Shown piece after piece: positions 15,929 through 23,488 of a stretch of 64,000 nucleotides of DNA; within the stretch, counting starts at the first letter, position 1, and every line of letters starts with the position of its first letter. The position numbers were made by a program, and so were the translations under genes. The DNA lies in NCBI GenBank assembly GCA_041394265.1, contig JAWKIO010000005.1, forward strand, positions 4,278,001-4,342,000. The letters run 5' to 3'. The notes under the pieces were generated by a model. It saw nothing but the letters and a program-made list of their open reading frames with translations, was not told the DNA's origin and did no database searches. This DNA comes from Acidimicrobiales bacterium. GTDB lineage: Bacteria; Actinomycetota; Acidimicrobiia; Acidimicrobiales; SZUA-35.

Positions 15929-17421
15929 AGCCCTCCGACCTGGGATGATGTGAGTTCTCACACAAACATCAATCGGTCCAGTCTCGGAGGGCTCTCGATG
16001 CGCAACGCTACCACCCTTGTTCGACCACGTTCAGTGACCGGCGACGGCACGGGAATGGTGTCCCACGCCGGCCTGGTCTGGCTCGCAGAAACCGCTGATC
16101 TGGCTGGGTTGACCGCCGGATTGACCACCGCGATGGCATCGGTCCCTCAGCGTCGCCACGACCCGGGCCGCACCCTCACCCAGATGATCCTCGCCCTGGC
16201 CGACGGCGCGACCTGTCTGTCGGATCTGGCAGCGATCCGTGCCCAGACCTCGATGTTCGGGCCGGTCGCGTCCGACGCGACGGTGTGGCGCAGCTTCAAC
16301 CAGATCGGACCGGTCGAGTTGCGTGGCATCGCAACAGCTCGAGCCACAGCACGTGAGCGCGCCTGGAAAGCGGGTGCCGGCCCAGCCGGAGAGGACCTGA
16401 TCATCGATTTCGACGCGACGCTGATCAACACCAGAGCCGACAAACAAGACGCCCGCCCCAACTACAAACGCGGCTACGGGCATCACCCGCTGCTGGCGAT
16501 GATCGCCGAGACCGACGAAGTGCTGTGCGCCAAGCTGCGGCCAGGAAACGCCGGATCGAACACCGCCATCGATCACGTCACCGTCCTCGCTGACGCTCTC
16601 ACGCAACTCCCGGCGTCGTGGCGTGCCGGCCACACGCCCGGCGACGATCCGGCCACGGTCGAGCACCGAGTCCTGGTTCGTGCCGACGCCGGCGGGGCCA
16701 GCCATTGGTTCGCCGAGGAATGCGTCGACCGGAACCTCGAGTTCTCCTTCGGGTTCCACATCGATCAACGCGTCCGTGACGCGGTGGTGTGTGTCCCCAC
16801 CGGCTGCTGGCATCACGCCATCGACAGTGACGGGACCCGACGCGACGGCGCCGAAGTGGTCGAGCTCACCGAGTTCGTCAACCTCGGCACATGGCCAGAA
16901 GGGACCCGGCTGATCGTTCGCCGCGAGCGGCCACACCCCGGCGCCCAGCTCACCTTGTTCGACACCATCGAAGGATTCCGCCACACCGCGTTCATCACGA
17001 ACCAGAACAGCGCGGATGTCTCCGCCCTCGAACTCCGGCAGCGACAGCGGGCCCGTGCCGAGAACGTGATCCGCGACACCAAGGCCTGCGGCCTGGCGAA
17101 CCTGCCGTTCGACTGCATCGTGAACAACGAGGTCTGGATGAACCTGTGCTTCGCCGCGAATGACCTGTTGGCCTGGGCGCAACGCATCGGCTGTGTCGGT
17201 CAACTCCGGCGGGCGACACCGAAAACGATCCGCCACCGACTCCTCCACACCGCAGCCCGAATCAGCCCCAACAGCCGCAGACTCCGTCTCGACAACGACT
17301 GGCCCTGGACCCGCCACATCCTCGACGCCATCCACCGAGTCCGAACCGCCTTCCGAACACTCACCGTGACCGCCACACCGGCAGCTCACACAGCCCTATG
17401 AAAGATCGGGGCTAGAGGGCT
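15929..17421 (+). mobile_element. IS1380-family insertion sequence
   Basis: The element is defined by its transposase gene. Candidate imperfect ends are AGCCCTCCGACC (15929-15940) and, inverted, AGCCCTCTAGCC from 17410-17421, which match at nine of twelve positions. I could not identify a confident target-site duplication, so the exact borders are approximate. It abuts the end of the qat operon. Confidence 0.65.
15998..17401 (+). CDS. IS1380-family transposase (DDE)
   Basis: The 467-residue protein follows the IS1380 pattern. It has an N-terminal region with GLVWLAETADLAGLTAGLTTAM, a first catalytic Asp in LIIDFDATLINTRADKQDA, and a second in RADAGGASHWF. The RAENVIRDTKACGLANLPF segment holds the conserved Glu. 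It ends in the usual C-terminal helix with WPWTRHILDAI. The ATG at 15998 follows GGAGGG, and the frame is intact, so the copy may be functional. A longer frame to 15950 would start within the element end. Confidence 0.9.
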   Translation: MRNATTLVRPRSVTGDGTGMVSHAGLVWLAETADLAGLTAGLTTAMASVPQRRHDPGRTLTQMILALADGATCLSDLAAIRAQTSMFGPVASDATVWRSFNQIGPVELRGIATARATARERAWKAGAGPAGEDLIIDFDATLINTRADKQDARPNYKRGYGHHPLLAMIAETDEVLCAKLRPGNAGSNTAIDHVTVLADALTQLPASWRAGHTPGDDPATVEHRVLVRADAGGASHWFAEECVDRNLEFSFGFHIDQRVRDAVVCVPTGCWHHAIDSDGTRRDGAEVVELTEFVNLGTWPEGTRLIVRRERPHPGAQLTLFDTIEGFRHTAFITNQNSADVSALELRQRQRARAENVIRDTKACGLANLPFDCIVNNEVWMNLCFAANDLLAWAQRIGCVGQLRRATPKTIRHRLLHTAARISPNSRRLRLDNDWPWTRHILDAIHRVRTAFRTLTVTATPAAHTAL

Positions 17422-17524
17422 AGGCGAAGGTGGCCGGGTTTGAGTAGTTCAGATCCGCCGAGTTGTGAAACGCATCACGCAACGCCCATGTCGGTCCTCG
17501 GCCCATGGGGCCTCGTCACTCACG

Positions 17525-17698
17525 GAGTTGTTCGCTGGGGCTCACAACTCCCGCTCGACTTTGGTGCCGGGGTTCGAGAGCTGTCCTATGAGGTCCACGT
17601 CGTTCGCTTCGCTCACTTACCGAGTTGTTCGCTTGGGGCTCACAACGTCGCCGTCGTTCCTCGGCCTGGGGTCGAAGCCCTTACGGAGTTGTTCGCTA
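17525..17698. repeat. Hairpin repeat block, left of the small gene pair
   Basis: Copies of the hairpin GAGTTGT/ACAACTC lie at 17525-17550 (perfect seven-base stem) and 17622-17648 (stem GTTGT/ACAAC). A left half-copy is at 17686-17698. The sequence joining them (GTTCGAGAGCTGTCC at 17572, TCGCCGTCGTTCCTCGGCC after 17646) recurs in the block at 18275-18448. The block lies between the insertion sequence and the small gene pair and has no coding content. Confidence 0.75.
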
Positions 17699-17758
17699 CG
17701 AGCCGATTGCGCCCCACCGGCCGCCGAGGCTGTCAGGGGGCTGCGGTACAGTGCTGCC

Positions 17759-17947
17759 ATGGGCACCGAGCGAGTGTGGACGGCGGCAGAGATGGAAGTA
17801 ATGACACCCGACGAACGGGCAGAACTGGTCCGTAGCGGCATGCGGCGCTCGCTCGATGGCCTCGATCCCGAGTTCAGAGCTCGCGTGGAGGCCAAAGGTC
17901 GCCGGATTGCGAGAGAGCACGGTCTCCTCGACACCGAGACGTCGTGA
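17759..17947 (+). CDS. Small antitoxin-like protein
   Basis: The 62-residue protein begins MGTERVWTAAEMEVMTPDER and ends ARVEAKGRRIAREHGLLD. It is charged and helical, resembling small CopG/ParD-like antitoxins in size and composition, though no clear ribbon-helix-helix strand is seen. Its TGA overlaps the GTG of the next gene. The assignment as an antitoxin is inferred from the two-gene arrangement. Confidence 0.6.
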   Translation: MGTERVWTAAEMEVMTPDERAELVRSGMRRSLDGLDPEFRARVEAKGRRIAREHGLLDTETS

Positions 17948-18243
17948 ACCGGCGACGCGAAGTCCGCGTCGCCCCTTCGTTCTTCGCAGAACTCGACCAG
18001 CAACTCGGTGACGAACGCGGCCCGGATGGCGAACCCTCGGCCACCGACTTCATTGTCCTGGAACTTCCGACGATCGTCGAAGAGTTCGCGAGCAACTTTG
18101 ACAACCTCCCCGAGCCCGCAGCAGGGGTCTCGGCGGCGAGGATGTTCATCAGTGTCGGGAGACTCGTGGGAGCGTTCGTCGTCCACGGCATCGAGACAAC
18201 CGAGGGCATCGTCCACCTCACGGGTATCGACGTCGCTCTCTAG
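17944..18243 (+). CDS. Small toxin-like protein, possibly RelE/ParE-related
   Basis: The 99-residue protein starts with GTG in a GTGA overlap. It begins with a basic strand (MNRRREVRVAPSFFAELDQQL) and ends in alternating hydrophobic strands (ARMFISVGRLVGAFVVHGIE and GIVHLTGIDVAL), a layout seen in RelE/ParE-fold toxins. The middle is acidic and unlike typical family members. It forms a unit with the preceding small gene, and the pair is flanked on both sides by the same hairpin repeats. The evidence for toxicity is indirect. Confidence 0.5.
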   Translation: MNRRREVRVAPSFFAELDQQLGDERGPDGEPSATDFIVLELPTIVEEFASNFDNLPEPAAGVSAARMFISVGRLVGAFVVHGIETTEGIVHLTGIDVAL

Positions 18244-18274
18244 AAATCGGAGCACGCTCGCAACCGGTAGCAGG

Positions 18275-18448
18275 GTTCGAAAGCTGCGCGACGAGGCCCA
18301 CGTGTGCCCTTCGGGCACCCCGAGTTGTTCGCTGAAGCTCACAACGTCGCCGTCGTTCCTCGGCCCTGGGGGCCTCGTCTCTTACCGAGTTCTTCGCTGG
18401 CGCTCAGAACTCGCGCCGGAGTTCGAAAGCTGTCCTGTGAGGCCCGCG
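18275..18448. repeat. Hairpin repeat block, right of the small gene pair
   Basis: Hairpin copies lie at 18322-18347 (GAGTTGT with ACAACGT) and 18387-18412, where the stem is GAGTTCT/AGAACTC. The G-to-C change on one arm is matched by a C-to-G change on the other, preserving pairing. GTTCGAAAGCTG occurs at 18275 and 18421, matching GTTCGAGAGCTG at 17572. The block covers the last part of the minus-strand VOC gene. Confidence 0.75.
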
Positions 18449-18937
18449 CGTTTCATTCATCCGTCGTCCCGGGCGAAGACGCCGGGACGTCCGGCGGTGG
18501 CGTTGCGTCCCGCTCACGCTCGAGCTGGGGGCGGCTCTCACGCTCGGGGTACAGAGTTCCACCACGATGCCGTTCGGATCGCGCACGTAGCCGGATGTCT
18601 GGCCCCACGGCTTGTCGGAGAGAGGCGCTGCCACCGACGCTCCCGAGGCGAGTGCCCGTTCCCAATCCGCATCGATGTCGTCGCTCCAGAGCGCGACGTG
18701 TGCTCCAAGTGTGGGGGCATCAGAACGGTTCGGGACGTAGGCCACGTCTCCGATGAGCTGTGTTGTCGCTACGAACGTCTCGCCGATGAAGGCGAGGACG
18801 GCTTCGCCCGAGGCGAGCTCGGCGTATTCGCGGGAGGGATGCATGTACGCGAGCTCCAAACCGAACACACGCTCGTAGAACTCGACGGTACTCGGCACGT
18901 CGGCGACGATGAAGGCCGTGATCTTGGCTTTGAGCAT
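18404..18937 (-). CDS. VOC (glyoxalase/bleomycin-resistance fold) protein with extra tail
   Basis: The first 130 residues form one VOC domain: MLKAKITAFIVADVPSTVEF, YERVFGLELAYMHPSREY, VALWSDDIDADWERALASG and SGYVRDPNGIVVEL. This superfamily includes glyoxalases, dioxygenases and antibiotic-binding proteins; the substrate is unknown. The ATG at 18937 has a GGAGG upstream. From about residue 135 the sequence becomes Ser/Arg-rich and lies within the hairpin repeat block, so the original stop codon was probably lost when the repeat arrived. Confidence 0.75.
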   Translation of the reverse strand: MLKAKITAFIVADVPSTVEFYERVFGLELAYMHPSREYAELASGEAVLAFIGETFVATTQLIGDVAYVPNRSDAPTLGAHVALWSDDIDADWERALASGASVAAPLSDKPWGQTSGYVRDPNGIVVELCTPSVRAAPSSSVSGTQRHRRTSRRLRPGRRMNETRGPHRTAFELRREF

Positions 18938-19033
18938 GGGTGTTGACGCCTCCTGCAATCGGGTCTGCCATCCCCGGTGACCCTGATCGTGTCACATCTG
19001 CAACCGAGGGTCGGACATTGGCGTCGGTCGTGT

Positions 19034-19627
19034 TCAGGCTCGGAGTTGGTCGATTCGGACCTGGGGGGCGGCGACGTGGGGCGCCAGCGCTGCGCATACC
19101 CGCTGGAGCTGGTCGGGTGGCATCTCGGCCCATGCGAATTCGACCACCTCGAACGCCGGGCCGCCGTCGATGCGAACGCCACGTTGACCGCTGTCGTCGT
19201 ACTGGGCGAGTCGGAAGAAGACCTGGGCCGTGATGGCGTTGCCGGCCATGGGATTGCCGAACAGCGCGGCATCGGTGACACCCCAATCCTCGGCACTGGC
19301 GTTGCTCGCCCACGCTTCGACACGGGCAAGATCCACTCGCCGTTGTCCCAACACGAGGTGGCCGTCGTTCAACGCAATCGTGCGGTTGGCGCGAGCATTG
19401 AGGTTCTTGAAGAACACGAGCGCGACGAGCAGCACGCCGAACAGGCCGAGCAGGATCAACACGCCGAGCATGGCGCCGACGCCGCCCAACACGAGGGCCA
19501 CGATCAGCGCCACCACGGTCGGGAGCGCGTAGTACAGGCCGAGCTTCCGCCACCGGCCCGAGATGGCATCGGTGTCGATCTCGCGCTCCCAGATGACCCG
19601 ATTCGGCTGCCCACTCTGCGCTGTCAT
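19034..19627 (-). CDS. Two-segment membrane protein with PH-like C-terminus
   Basis: The 197-residue protein has two adjacent membrane helices (YYALPTVVALIVALVLGGVG and LGVLILLGLFGVLLVALVFF). A cytoplasmic domain follows with FKNLNARANRTIALNDGHLV, reminiscent of bacterial PH-like domains (inference). The ATG at 19627 is preferred over 19678 because the extra residues are basic and unlike a membrane-protein start. It is divergent from the next gene. No named family is certain. Confidence 0.65.
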   Translation of the reverse strand: MTAQSGQPNRVIWEREIDTDAISGRWRKLGLYYALPTVVALIVALVLGGVGAMLGVLILLGLFGVLLVALVFFKNLNARANRTIALNDGHLVLGQRRVDLARVEAWASNASAEDWGVTDAALFGNPMAGNAITAQVFFRLAQYDDSGQRGVRIDGGPAFEVVEFAWAEMPPDQLQRVCAALAPHVAAPQVRIDQLRA

Positions 19628-19677
19628 GCGACAGAACGTAGTCGTCGCCGAACGAGGCCGTCTGGAAGACTTGGGCA

Positions 19678-20289
19678 ATGCGAGTCGGCGTCGCTCATCA
19701 CCTCGGTTGGGCCGTGTTGGTCACGGCCACCGACGATCACGTTGTTATCGATCGACGGCGGGTCGACCTCGTGGCCGACGACCTTCCGGTAGCCCCGATC
19801 CATCATCGTGGCGGGGCGCACGCGATGCACGCTGACGGACCGCCGCTCGATGACGACGAATTGGGACAGCTGGTGGCGATCGTGACGGCCTCGGTCGAAG
19901 CGTGCGCGGCGGCAGCCCTCGACTCGCTTGCCGACTCGCTGCAGGCTCCGATTCGATCGATCTCGCTCCGAGCCTGGCCCGAGGGCTTTCCCACGACGAT
20001 CGCCGGGCAGCGGGCCGTCCCCTACGAGAGTCAGGCGGATTCGGTGATGTACCGCCGCGTCCTCGCCGATGCCGCCCATCGACGGGGCTGGTCGGTGCAC
20101 CAATTCGACGGCAAGAAGGTCGAGTCCACCGCTCGGCTGCTTCTCGGGGCGCGTGCTGACGACGTCCTGCTCGGACCCCGAGCCCTCCTCGGCCCTCCAT
20201 GGAATGCCGATCACCGTATGGCCCTCGCCGCCACCGTGGTGGCATCGGCCGAGGACGAGACCGACGGCGACCCGCCCAACGGCAGATGA
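19678..20289 (+). CDS. Hypothetical protein
   Basis: The 203-residue protein opens MRVGVAHHLGWAVLVTATDD and has an RSISLRAWPEGFPTTIAGQR segment and VHQFDGKKVESTARLLLGAR near the C-terminus. The start resembles RuvC-like or resolvase-like strand folds (a hydrophobic strand, then D-D-H-V-V-I-D), but the catalytic residues cannot be assigned. It is not recognised as a named family and stands alone. Confidence 0.65.
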   Translation: MRVGVAHHLGWAVLVTATDDHVVIDRRRVDLVADDLPVAPIHHRGGAHAMHADGPPLDDDELGQLVAIVTASVEACAAAALDSLADSLQAPIRSISLRAWPEGFPTTIAGQRAVPYESQADSVMYRRVLADAAHRRGWSVHQFDGKKVESTARLLLGARADDVLLGPRALLGPPWNADHRMALAATVVASAEDETDGDPPNGR

Positions 20290-20313
20290 GGCGTTGCCAG
20301 CTTCGCTCGGCAA

Positions 20314-20337
20314 TTGAATCAAACTGGCTTGATGCAA
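20314..20337 (+). promoter_or_regulatory. ArsR-type dyad operator
   Basis: TTGAATCAA (20314-20322) and TTGATGCAA (20329-20337) form an inverted repeat with one mismatch per arm around a short spacer. This is the usual ATCAA/TTGAT architecture of ArsR/SmtB operators. It lies 26 bases upstream of the arsR-arsC fusion start, so arsenic-responsive autoregulation is likely. Confidence 0.65.
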
Positions 20338-20363
20338 TTTGAGGATCGGAGTACGGTGCGTCC

Positions 20364-21188
20364 ATGTCGCCAAGCGTGCGTCGCCAGCCGGTTCCATCGC
20401 CACCGGCATTCGTGGGGCTGATCGCTCATCCCGTCCGGTGGGCGCTGCTCTCGGAACTCGCCCGGAGTGACCGCGCCGTTCGCGAGCTCACTGCGTTGAC
20501 CGGCCAGCCGCAGAACCTGGTCTCGTACCACCTCCGGCGTCTGCGGGATGGCGGCCTGGTCGGCGCTCGTCGCAGCTCAGCCGATGGGCGGGATCACTAC
20601 TACTCGGTCGATCTCGATCGATGTCGGAAGCAGTTGGTGGCGACGGGTTCGGAGCTCCATGCGGGGCTCGTGCGAACGGGCAGGGCGGGTGTCGACGGTG
20701 GCCTGGACGCTCCGGGCCGAGCGATGGCGAAGCCGAGGATCAGGTCGCGCGTGCTCTTCCTCTGCACCGGCAACAGTGCCCGATCCCAGATGGCCGAGGC
20801 GATGCTGATGCAGCGCTCGAACGGCGCAATCGATGCGGTCAGTGCCGGCAGTCGCCCGAAGCCGCTGCACCCGAACGCCGTCACGGTCATGGCGGAGCGG
20901 GGGATCGACATCAGCCGGCAGCAACCCAAACATCTCGACGAGTTCGTGTCCGAGCAATTCGACGTCGTGATCACCCTGTGCGACGTCGTGCGTGAGATCT
21001 GTCCGACCTTTCCATCGGCGCCCGAACCCGTGCACTGGAGCATGCCGAACCCCGCCGATGCTGGTCGCTCCGATCGGGCGTCGTATCCGGCGTTCGAGGC
21101 GACGGCCGCCGAGCTCGAATCTCGCATCGACTTCCTGATCGCTGCGCTCATCCCCACCGGCAGCGCCGGTGACACCAACGAGGAGTAA
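20364..21188 (+). CDS. ArsR regulator fused to ArsC arsenate reductase
   Basis: Residues about 10-90 form a winged helix (IAHPVRWALLSELARSDRAV, then QNLVSYHLRRLRDGGLVGAR). Residues about 128-265 form a low-molecular-weight phosphatase-fold arsenate reductase with the catalytic loop CTGNSARS (Cys134 to Arg140, a C-x5-R loop). A second conserved segment DVVITLCDVVREICP supplies further cysteines, and the general acid region is HWSMPNPADA. The fusion joins sensor/repressor and detoxification enzyme in one polypeptide; arsenate is reduced to arsenite. A dyad operator lies upstream, and a VOC gene follows three bases after the stop. No efflux gene is in the window. Confidence 0.9.
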   Translation: MSPSVRRQPVPSPPAFVGLIAHPVRWALLSELARSDRAVRELTALTGQPQNLVSYHLRRLRDGGLVGARRSSADGRDHYYSVDLDRCRKQLVATGSELHAGLVRTGRAGVDGGLDAPGRAMAKPRIRSRVLFLCTGNSARSQMAEAMLMQRSNGAIDAVSAGSRPKPLHPNAVTVMAERGIDISRQQPKHLDEFVSEQFDVVITLCDVVREICPTFPSAPEPVHWSMPNPADAGRSDRASYPAFEATAAELESRIDFLIAALIPTGSAGDTNEE

Positions 21189-21191
21189 CCC

Positions 21192-21575
21192 ATGCCCAGT
21201 ACGGATGTCGTCAGTGTTCGCTATCTCGTCGACGACGTTGCCGAGTCGATCGAGTTCTACACGAAGGTGTTCGGGTTCGAGGTGCTCACGGCGTTCCCGC
21301 CCGCATTCGCCGACGTCCAGCGCGGAAACCTTCGGCTGTTGTTGTCGGGGCCGACCAGTTCGGCCGGCCGCACGCTCAGCGACGGCACCACCCCGGGGCC
21401 CGGTGGTTGGAACCGGATCCACTTCATCGTCGACGACCTCGAGGTCGAAATGGCGAGGGTCGAAGCGCTTGGTGGGGTGTTCCGCAACGACATGGTGAGT
21501 GGACCGGGCGGGAAGCAAGTGCTCCTGCTCGACCCGTCGGGCAACATCGTGGAGCTGTTCGAGCCGGCGGCCTGA
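21192..21575 (+). CDS. VOC-family protein in ars operon
   Basis: The 127-residue protein is a single VOC domain with VVSVRYLVDDVAESIEFYTK, NRIHFIVDDLEVEMARVEAL and VLLLDPSGNIVELFEPA. GAGGAG immediately upstream serves as its ribosome binding site. The protein contains no cysteine, so it lacks the thiol pair of ArsI C-As lyases and of CadI-like proteins. It may bind an organoarsenical or be a general glyoxalase-like enzyme. Confidence 0.8.
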   Translation: MPSTDVVSVRYLVDDVAESIEFYTKVFGFEVLTAFPPAFADVQRGNLRLLLSGPTSSAGRTLSDGTTPGPGGWNRIHFIVDDLEVEMARVEALGGVFRNDMVSGPGGKQVLLLDPSGNIVELFEPAA

Positions 21576-21592
21576 CCCGCTGGTCAGGCCGC
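21567..21592 (+). terminator. Hairpin terminator at the end of the ars operon
   Basis: GCGGCCTGACC (21567-21577) pairs perfectly with GGTCAGGCCGC (21582-21592) around a CGCT loop. The stem overlaps the stop codon. No T-run follows, as is common in high-GC actinobacteria, so it may act as a weak or Rho-assisted terminator. Confidence 0.55.
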
Positions 21593-21663
21593 GATGTCCA
21601 GCGGCTTCAGGAATCCGTTTGACAAGTCGTTGATCAGTCGCCGGTGGGCTCTAGAGTCGCGAA

Positions 21664-22236
21664 ATGACGCTGGCAAGGTTTGTCGCCAACTCCAACCGTC
21701 GGCCTGGCATCGGCGACGTGATGGCCAGGCTCTGGGCGCTCATCGTCCTCGGTCGCCGCTCGACCATGGGACATCGAGTCTGCGTGTACGGTCGGCCGAT
21801 CATCGATTCGGCGGGCGAGTTGGTCATCGGCAGTCGGACGCAGATCTTCGCGAGGCAAGCACGCACCGAGCTCGTCGTGGAGGCGTCTGCCACGCTGTCG
21901 ATCGGCGAACAGTGTCTGGTCATGGACGGCGCGACCATCGCTGCCACGGAGCTCGTGGAGATCGGGGACCGGGTGCTCATCGGCCGCGGCGTCAGCATCA
22001 TCGACAACGGCTATCACGAGCTGGCAGTCGGTCGACGGCTCGAACGCCCCGCCAGCCAGCGAGTGAGGATCGGCAACGACGTCTGGATCGGCACGAGGGC
22101 GATGGTGCTGCCAGGGGCCACCATCGGCGACGGGTCGGTCGTTGGTGCCGGAGCAGTCGTTGTCGACGAGGTTCCGCCCGGTGTCGTCGTCGGTGGTGTG
22201 CCGGCCACGGTTCTCAAAGCGGTGCCGCTGGAGTGA
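21664..22236 (+). CDS. Left-handed beta-helix acyltransferase (hexapeptide family)
   Basis: The 190-residue protein is made of hexapeptide repeats (LVVEASATLSIGEQ, TELVEIGDRVLIGRGVSI). It ends in the acetyltransferase signature VRIGNDVWIGTRAMVLPGAT, then GDGSVVGAGAVVVDEVPPG. Such enzymes O-acetylate sugars of surface polysaccharides with acetyl-CoA. It lies at the head of the polysaccharide cluster but 124 bases before the first coupled gene, so it may have its own transcript. Confidence 0.85.
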   Translation: MTLARFVANSNRRPGIGDVMARLWALIVLGRRSTMGHRVCVYGRPIIDSAGELVIGSRTQIFARQARTELVVEASATLSIGEQCLVMDGATIAATELVEIGDRVLIGRGVSIIDNGYHELAVGRRLERPASQRVRIGNDVWIGTRAMVLPGATIGDGSVVGAGAVVVDEVPPGVVVGGVPATVLKAVPLE

Positions 22237-22360
22237 TGCGCCACCGATCGACCTGTAGCGGGAGAGATCGGGTGCGACGTTCATGAACCGGCCGTAGCTG
22301 CCGATACAACATATGAAGTTCTTGTAAGTGTGCAGGTCGGCCGCGGATCGGAGGGATCGC

Positions 22361-23488
22361 ATGGCCAGGCAAGACGACGGCGATGCCGGATCAAATCGTC
22401 CTGTGCGGATCCTCGGCCTCATCGAATGGGGGTTGGGGCACCGAACCCACGGGATGAACCTCGGTCGTGCTGCACAGGGTCTGGAGGACATCGACGTCAC
22501 CTGGCATCGCCTCGCTGCGCCTACAGCGCGAGCCTGGTGCCCTGATTGGACGAGCAACTGGACGACGCAGTCGGGGCTCATGGCCGGCCGATACATCCAT
22601 GACGCGCGTCGTTCGTCTGCGACCGACATCGTGTTCTGTCATTCCTACGTTCCTGCCGTCCTCGGACGCTCCCAACTTGGGCGACTCCCCCTGGTCGTCT
22701 CGATCGATGCAACACCGCTGCAAATCGACCAGATGGACGGCTACGAGCACAGCGCGGGACCAGCGACGCTGGAACGGTTCAAGCATCTAGTGGTCCGTCG
22801 CTGCTTCGATCGAGCCGTGCACGTGCTGGCGGTCTCGGACTGGGCCAAGACGGGCCTCGTCGACGGCTATGGCGTGCCCGAGGACAAGATCACGACCATT
22901 CCGTTCGGTGTGCAGATCGACCGATTCGTTCGTCCCGAAGGTCGGCAGCGGAACAGAAGTGACGTGACCCGGCTCTTGTTCGTCGGCGGCGAGTTCGACC
23001 GAAAGGGAGGGCCACTGCTGCTCTCGGTATTCGACGAGCTGCGATCGCGGCACCGAATCGAACTCGACATCGTCACCGATGACGCCATCAGCGTGCCGCC
23101 CGGCGTGCGCGTCCACACTGGCCTCGACCCGCTCTCACCAGAGCTGATCGAGTGCTTCCACTCCGCCGATGTTTTCTGTCTCCCGAGCCGAGGCGACTGC
23201 ATGCCGCTCGTGTTGGCCGAGGCAGCAGCCGCCGGCCTACCCGCAGTTTGCACGAGGGTTGGTGCCACAGCCGAACTCGTTGGGCACGACGACACTGGCG
23301 TGCTGGTCGATGTCGACGATCGACGACAGCTCGCGCACGCAATCGAGCAGCTCGTCGTGGATCTCGACCGGCGAGCAGCGATGAGCGCCCGGGCCGTGAC
23401 CCGCGCCCGCACGGTCTTTGATTCCCGTACGAACGGTGAACGAACGCTCGCGTTGCTTCGAGATCTTGCACGAGGCCGACGGCGATGA
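22361..23488 (+). CDS. Glycosyltransferase family 4
   Basis: The 375-residue protein has a GT-B fold pattern. The N-terminal domain contains RILGLIEWGLGHRTHGMNLG; the C-terminal domain has LLFVGGEFDRKGGPLLL, the CFHSADVFCLPSRGDCMPLV loop and VLAEAAAAGLPAVCTRVGA. The last of these carries the usual E-x7-E-like nucleotide-sugar binding region. It transfers a sugar onto a growing lipid-linked repeat unit at the cytoplasmic membrane. The ATG at 22361 follows GGAGGG. Its stop overlaps the next start. Confidence 0.88.
   Translation: MARQDDGDAGSNRPVRILGLIEWGLGHRTHGMNLGRAAQGLEDIDVTWHRLAAPTARAWCPDWTSNWTTQSGLMAGRYIHDARRSSATDIVFCHSYVPAVLGRSQLGRLPLVVSIDATPLQIDQMDGYEHSAGPATLERFKHLVVRRCFDRAVHVLAVSDWAKTGLVDGYGVPEDKITTIPFGVQIDRFVRPEGRQRNRSDVTRLLFVGGEFDRKGGPLLLSVFDELRSRHRIELDIVTDDAISVPPGVRVHTGLDPLSPELIECFHSADVFCLPSRGDCMPLVLAEAAAAGLPAVCTRVGATAELVGHDDTGVLVDVDDRRQLAHAIEQLVVDLDRRAAMSARAVTRARTVFDSRTNGERTLALLRDLARGRRR

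Noticed and set aside
16031..17389. Long antisense open frame (452 codons) across the transposase
   Set aside because: High GC gives long frames on both strands; the plus-strand product is a clear IS1380 transposase and the antisense product has no domain.
17525..18448. CRISPR array
   Set aside because: Copies are few, unevenly spaced, differ in sequence, and are interrupted by two genes; no cas gene is nearby.
21192..21575. ArsI (C-As lyase) or CadI
   Set aside because: The VOC protein lacks the cysteines those enzymes need.
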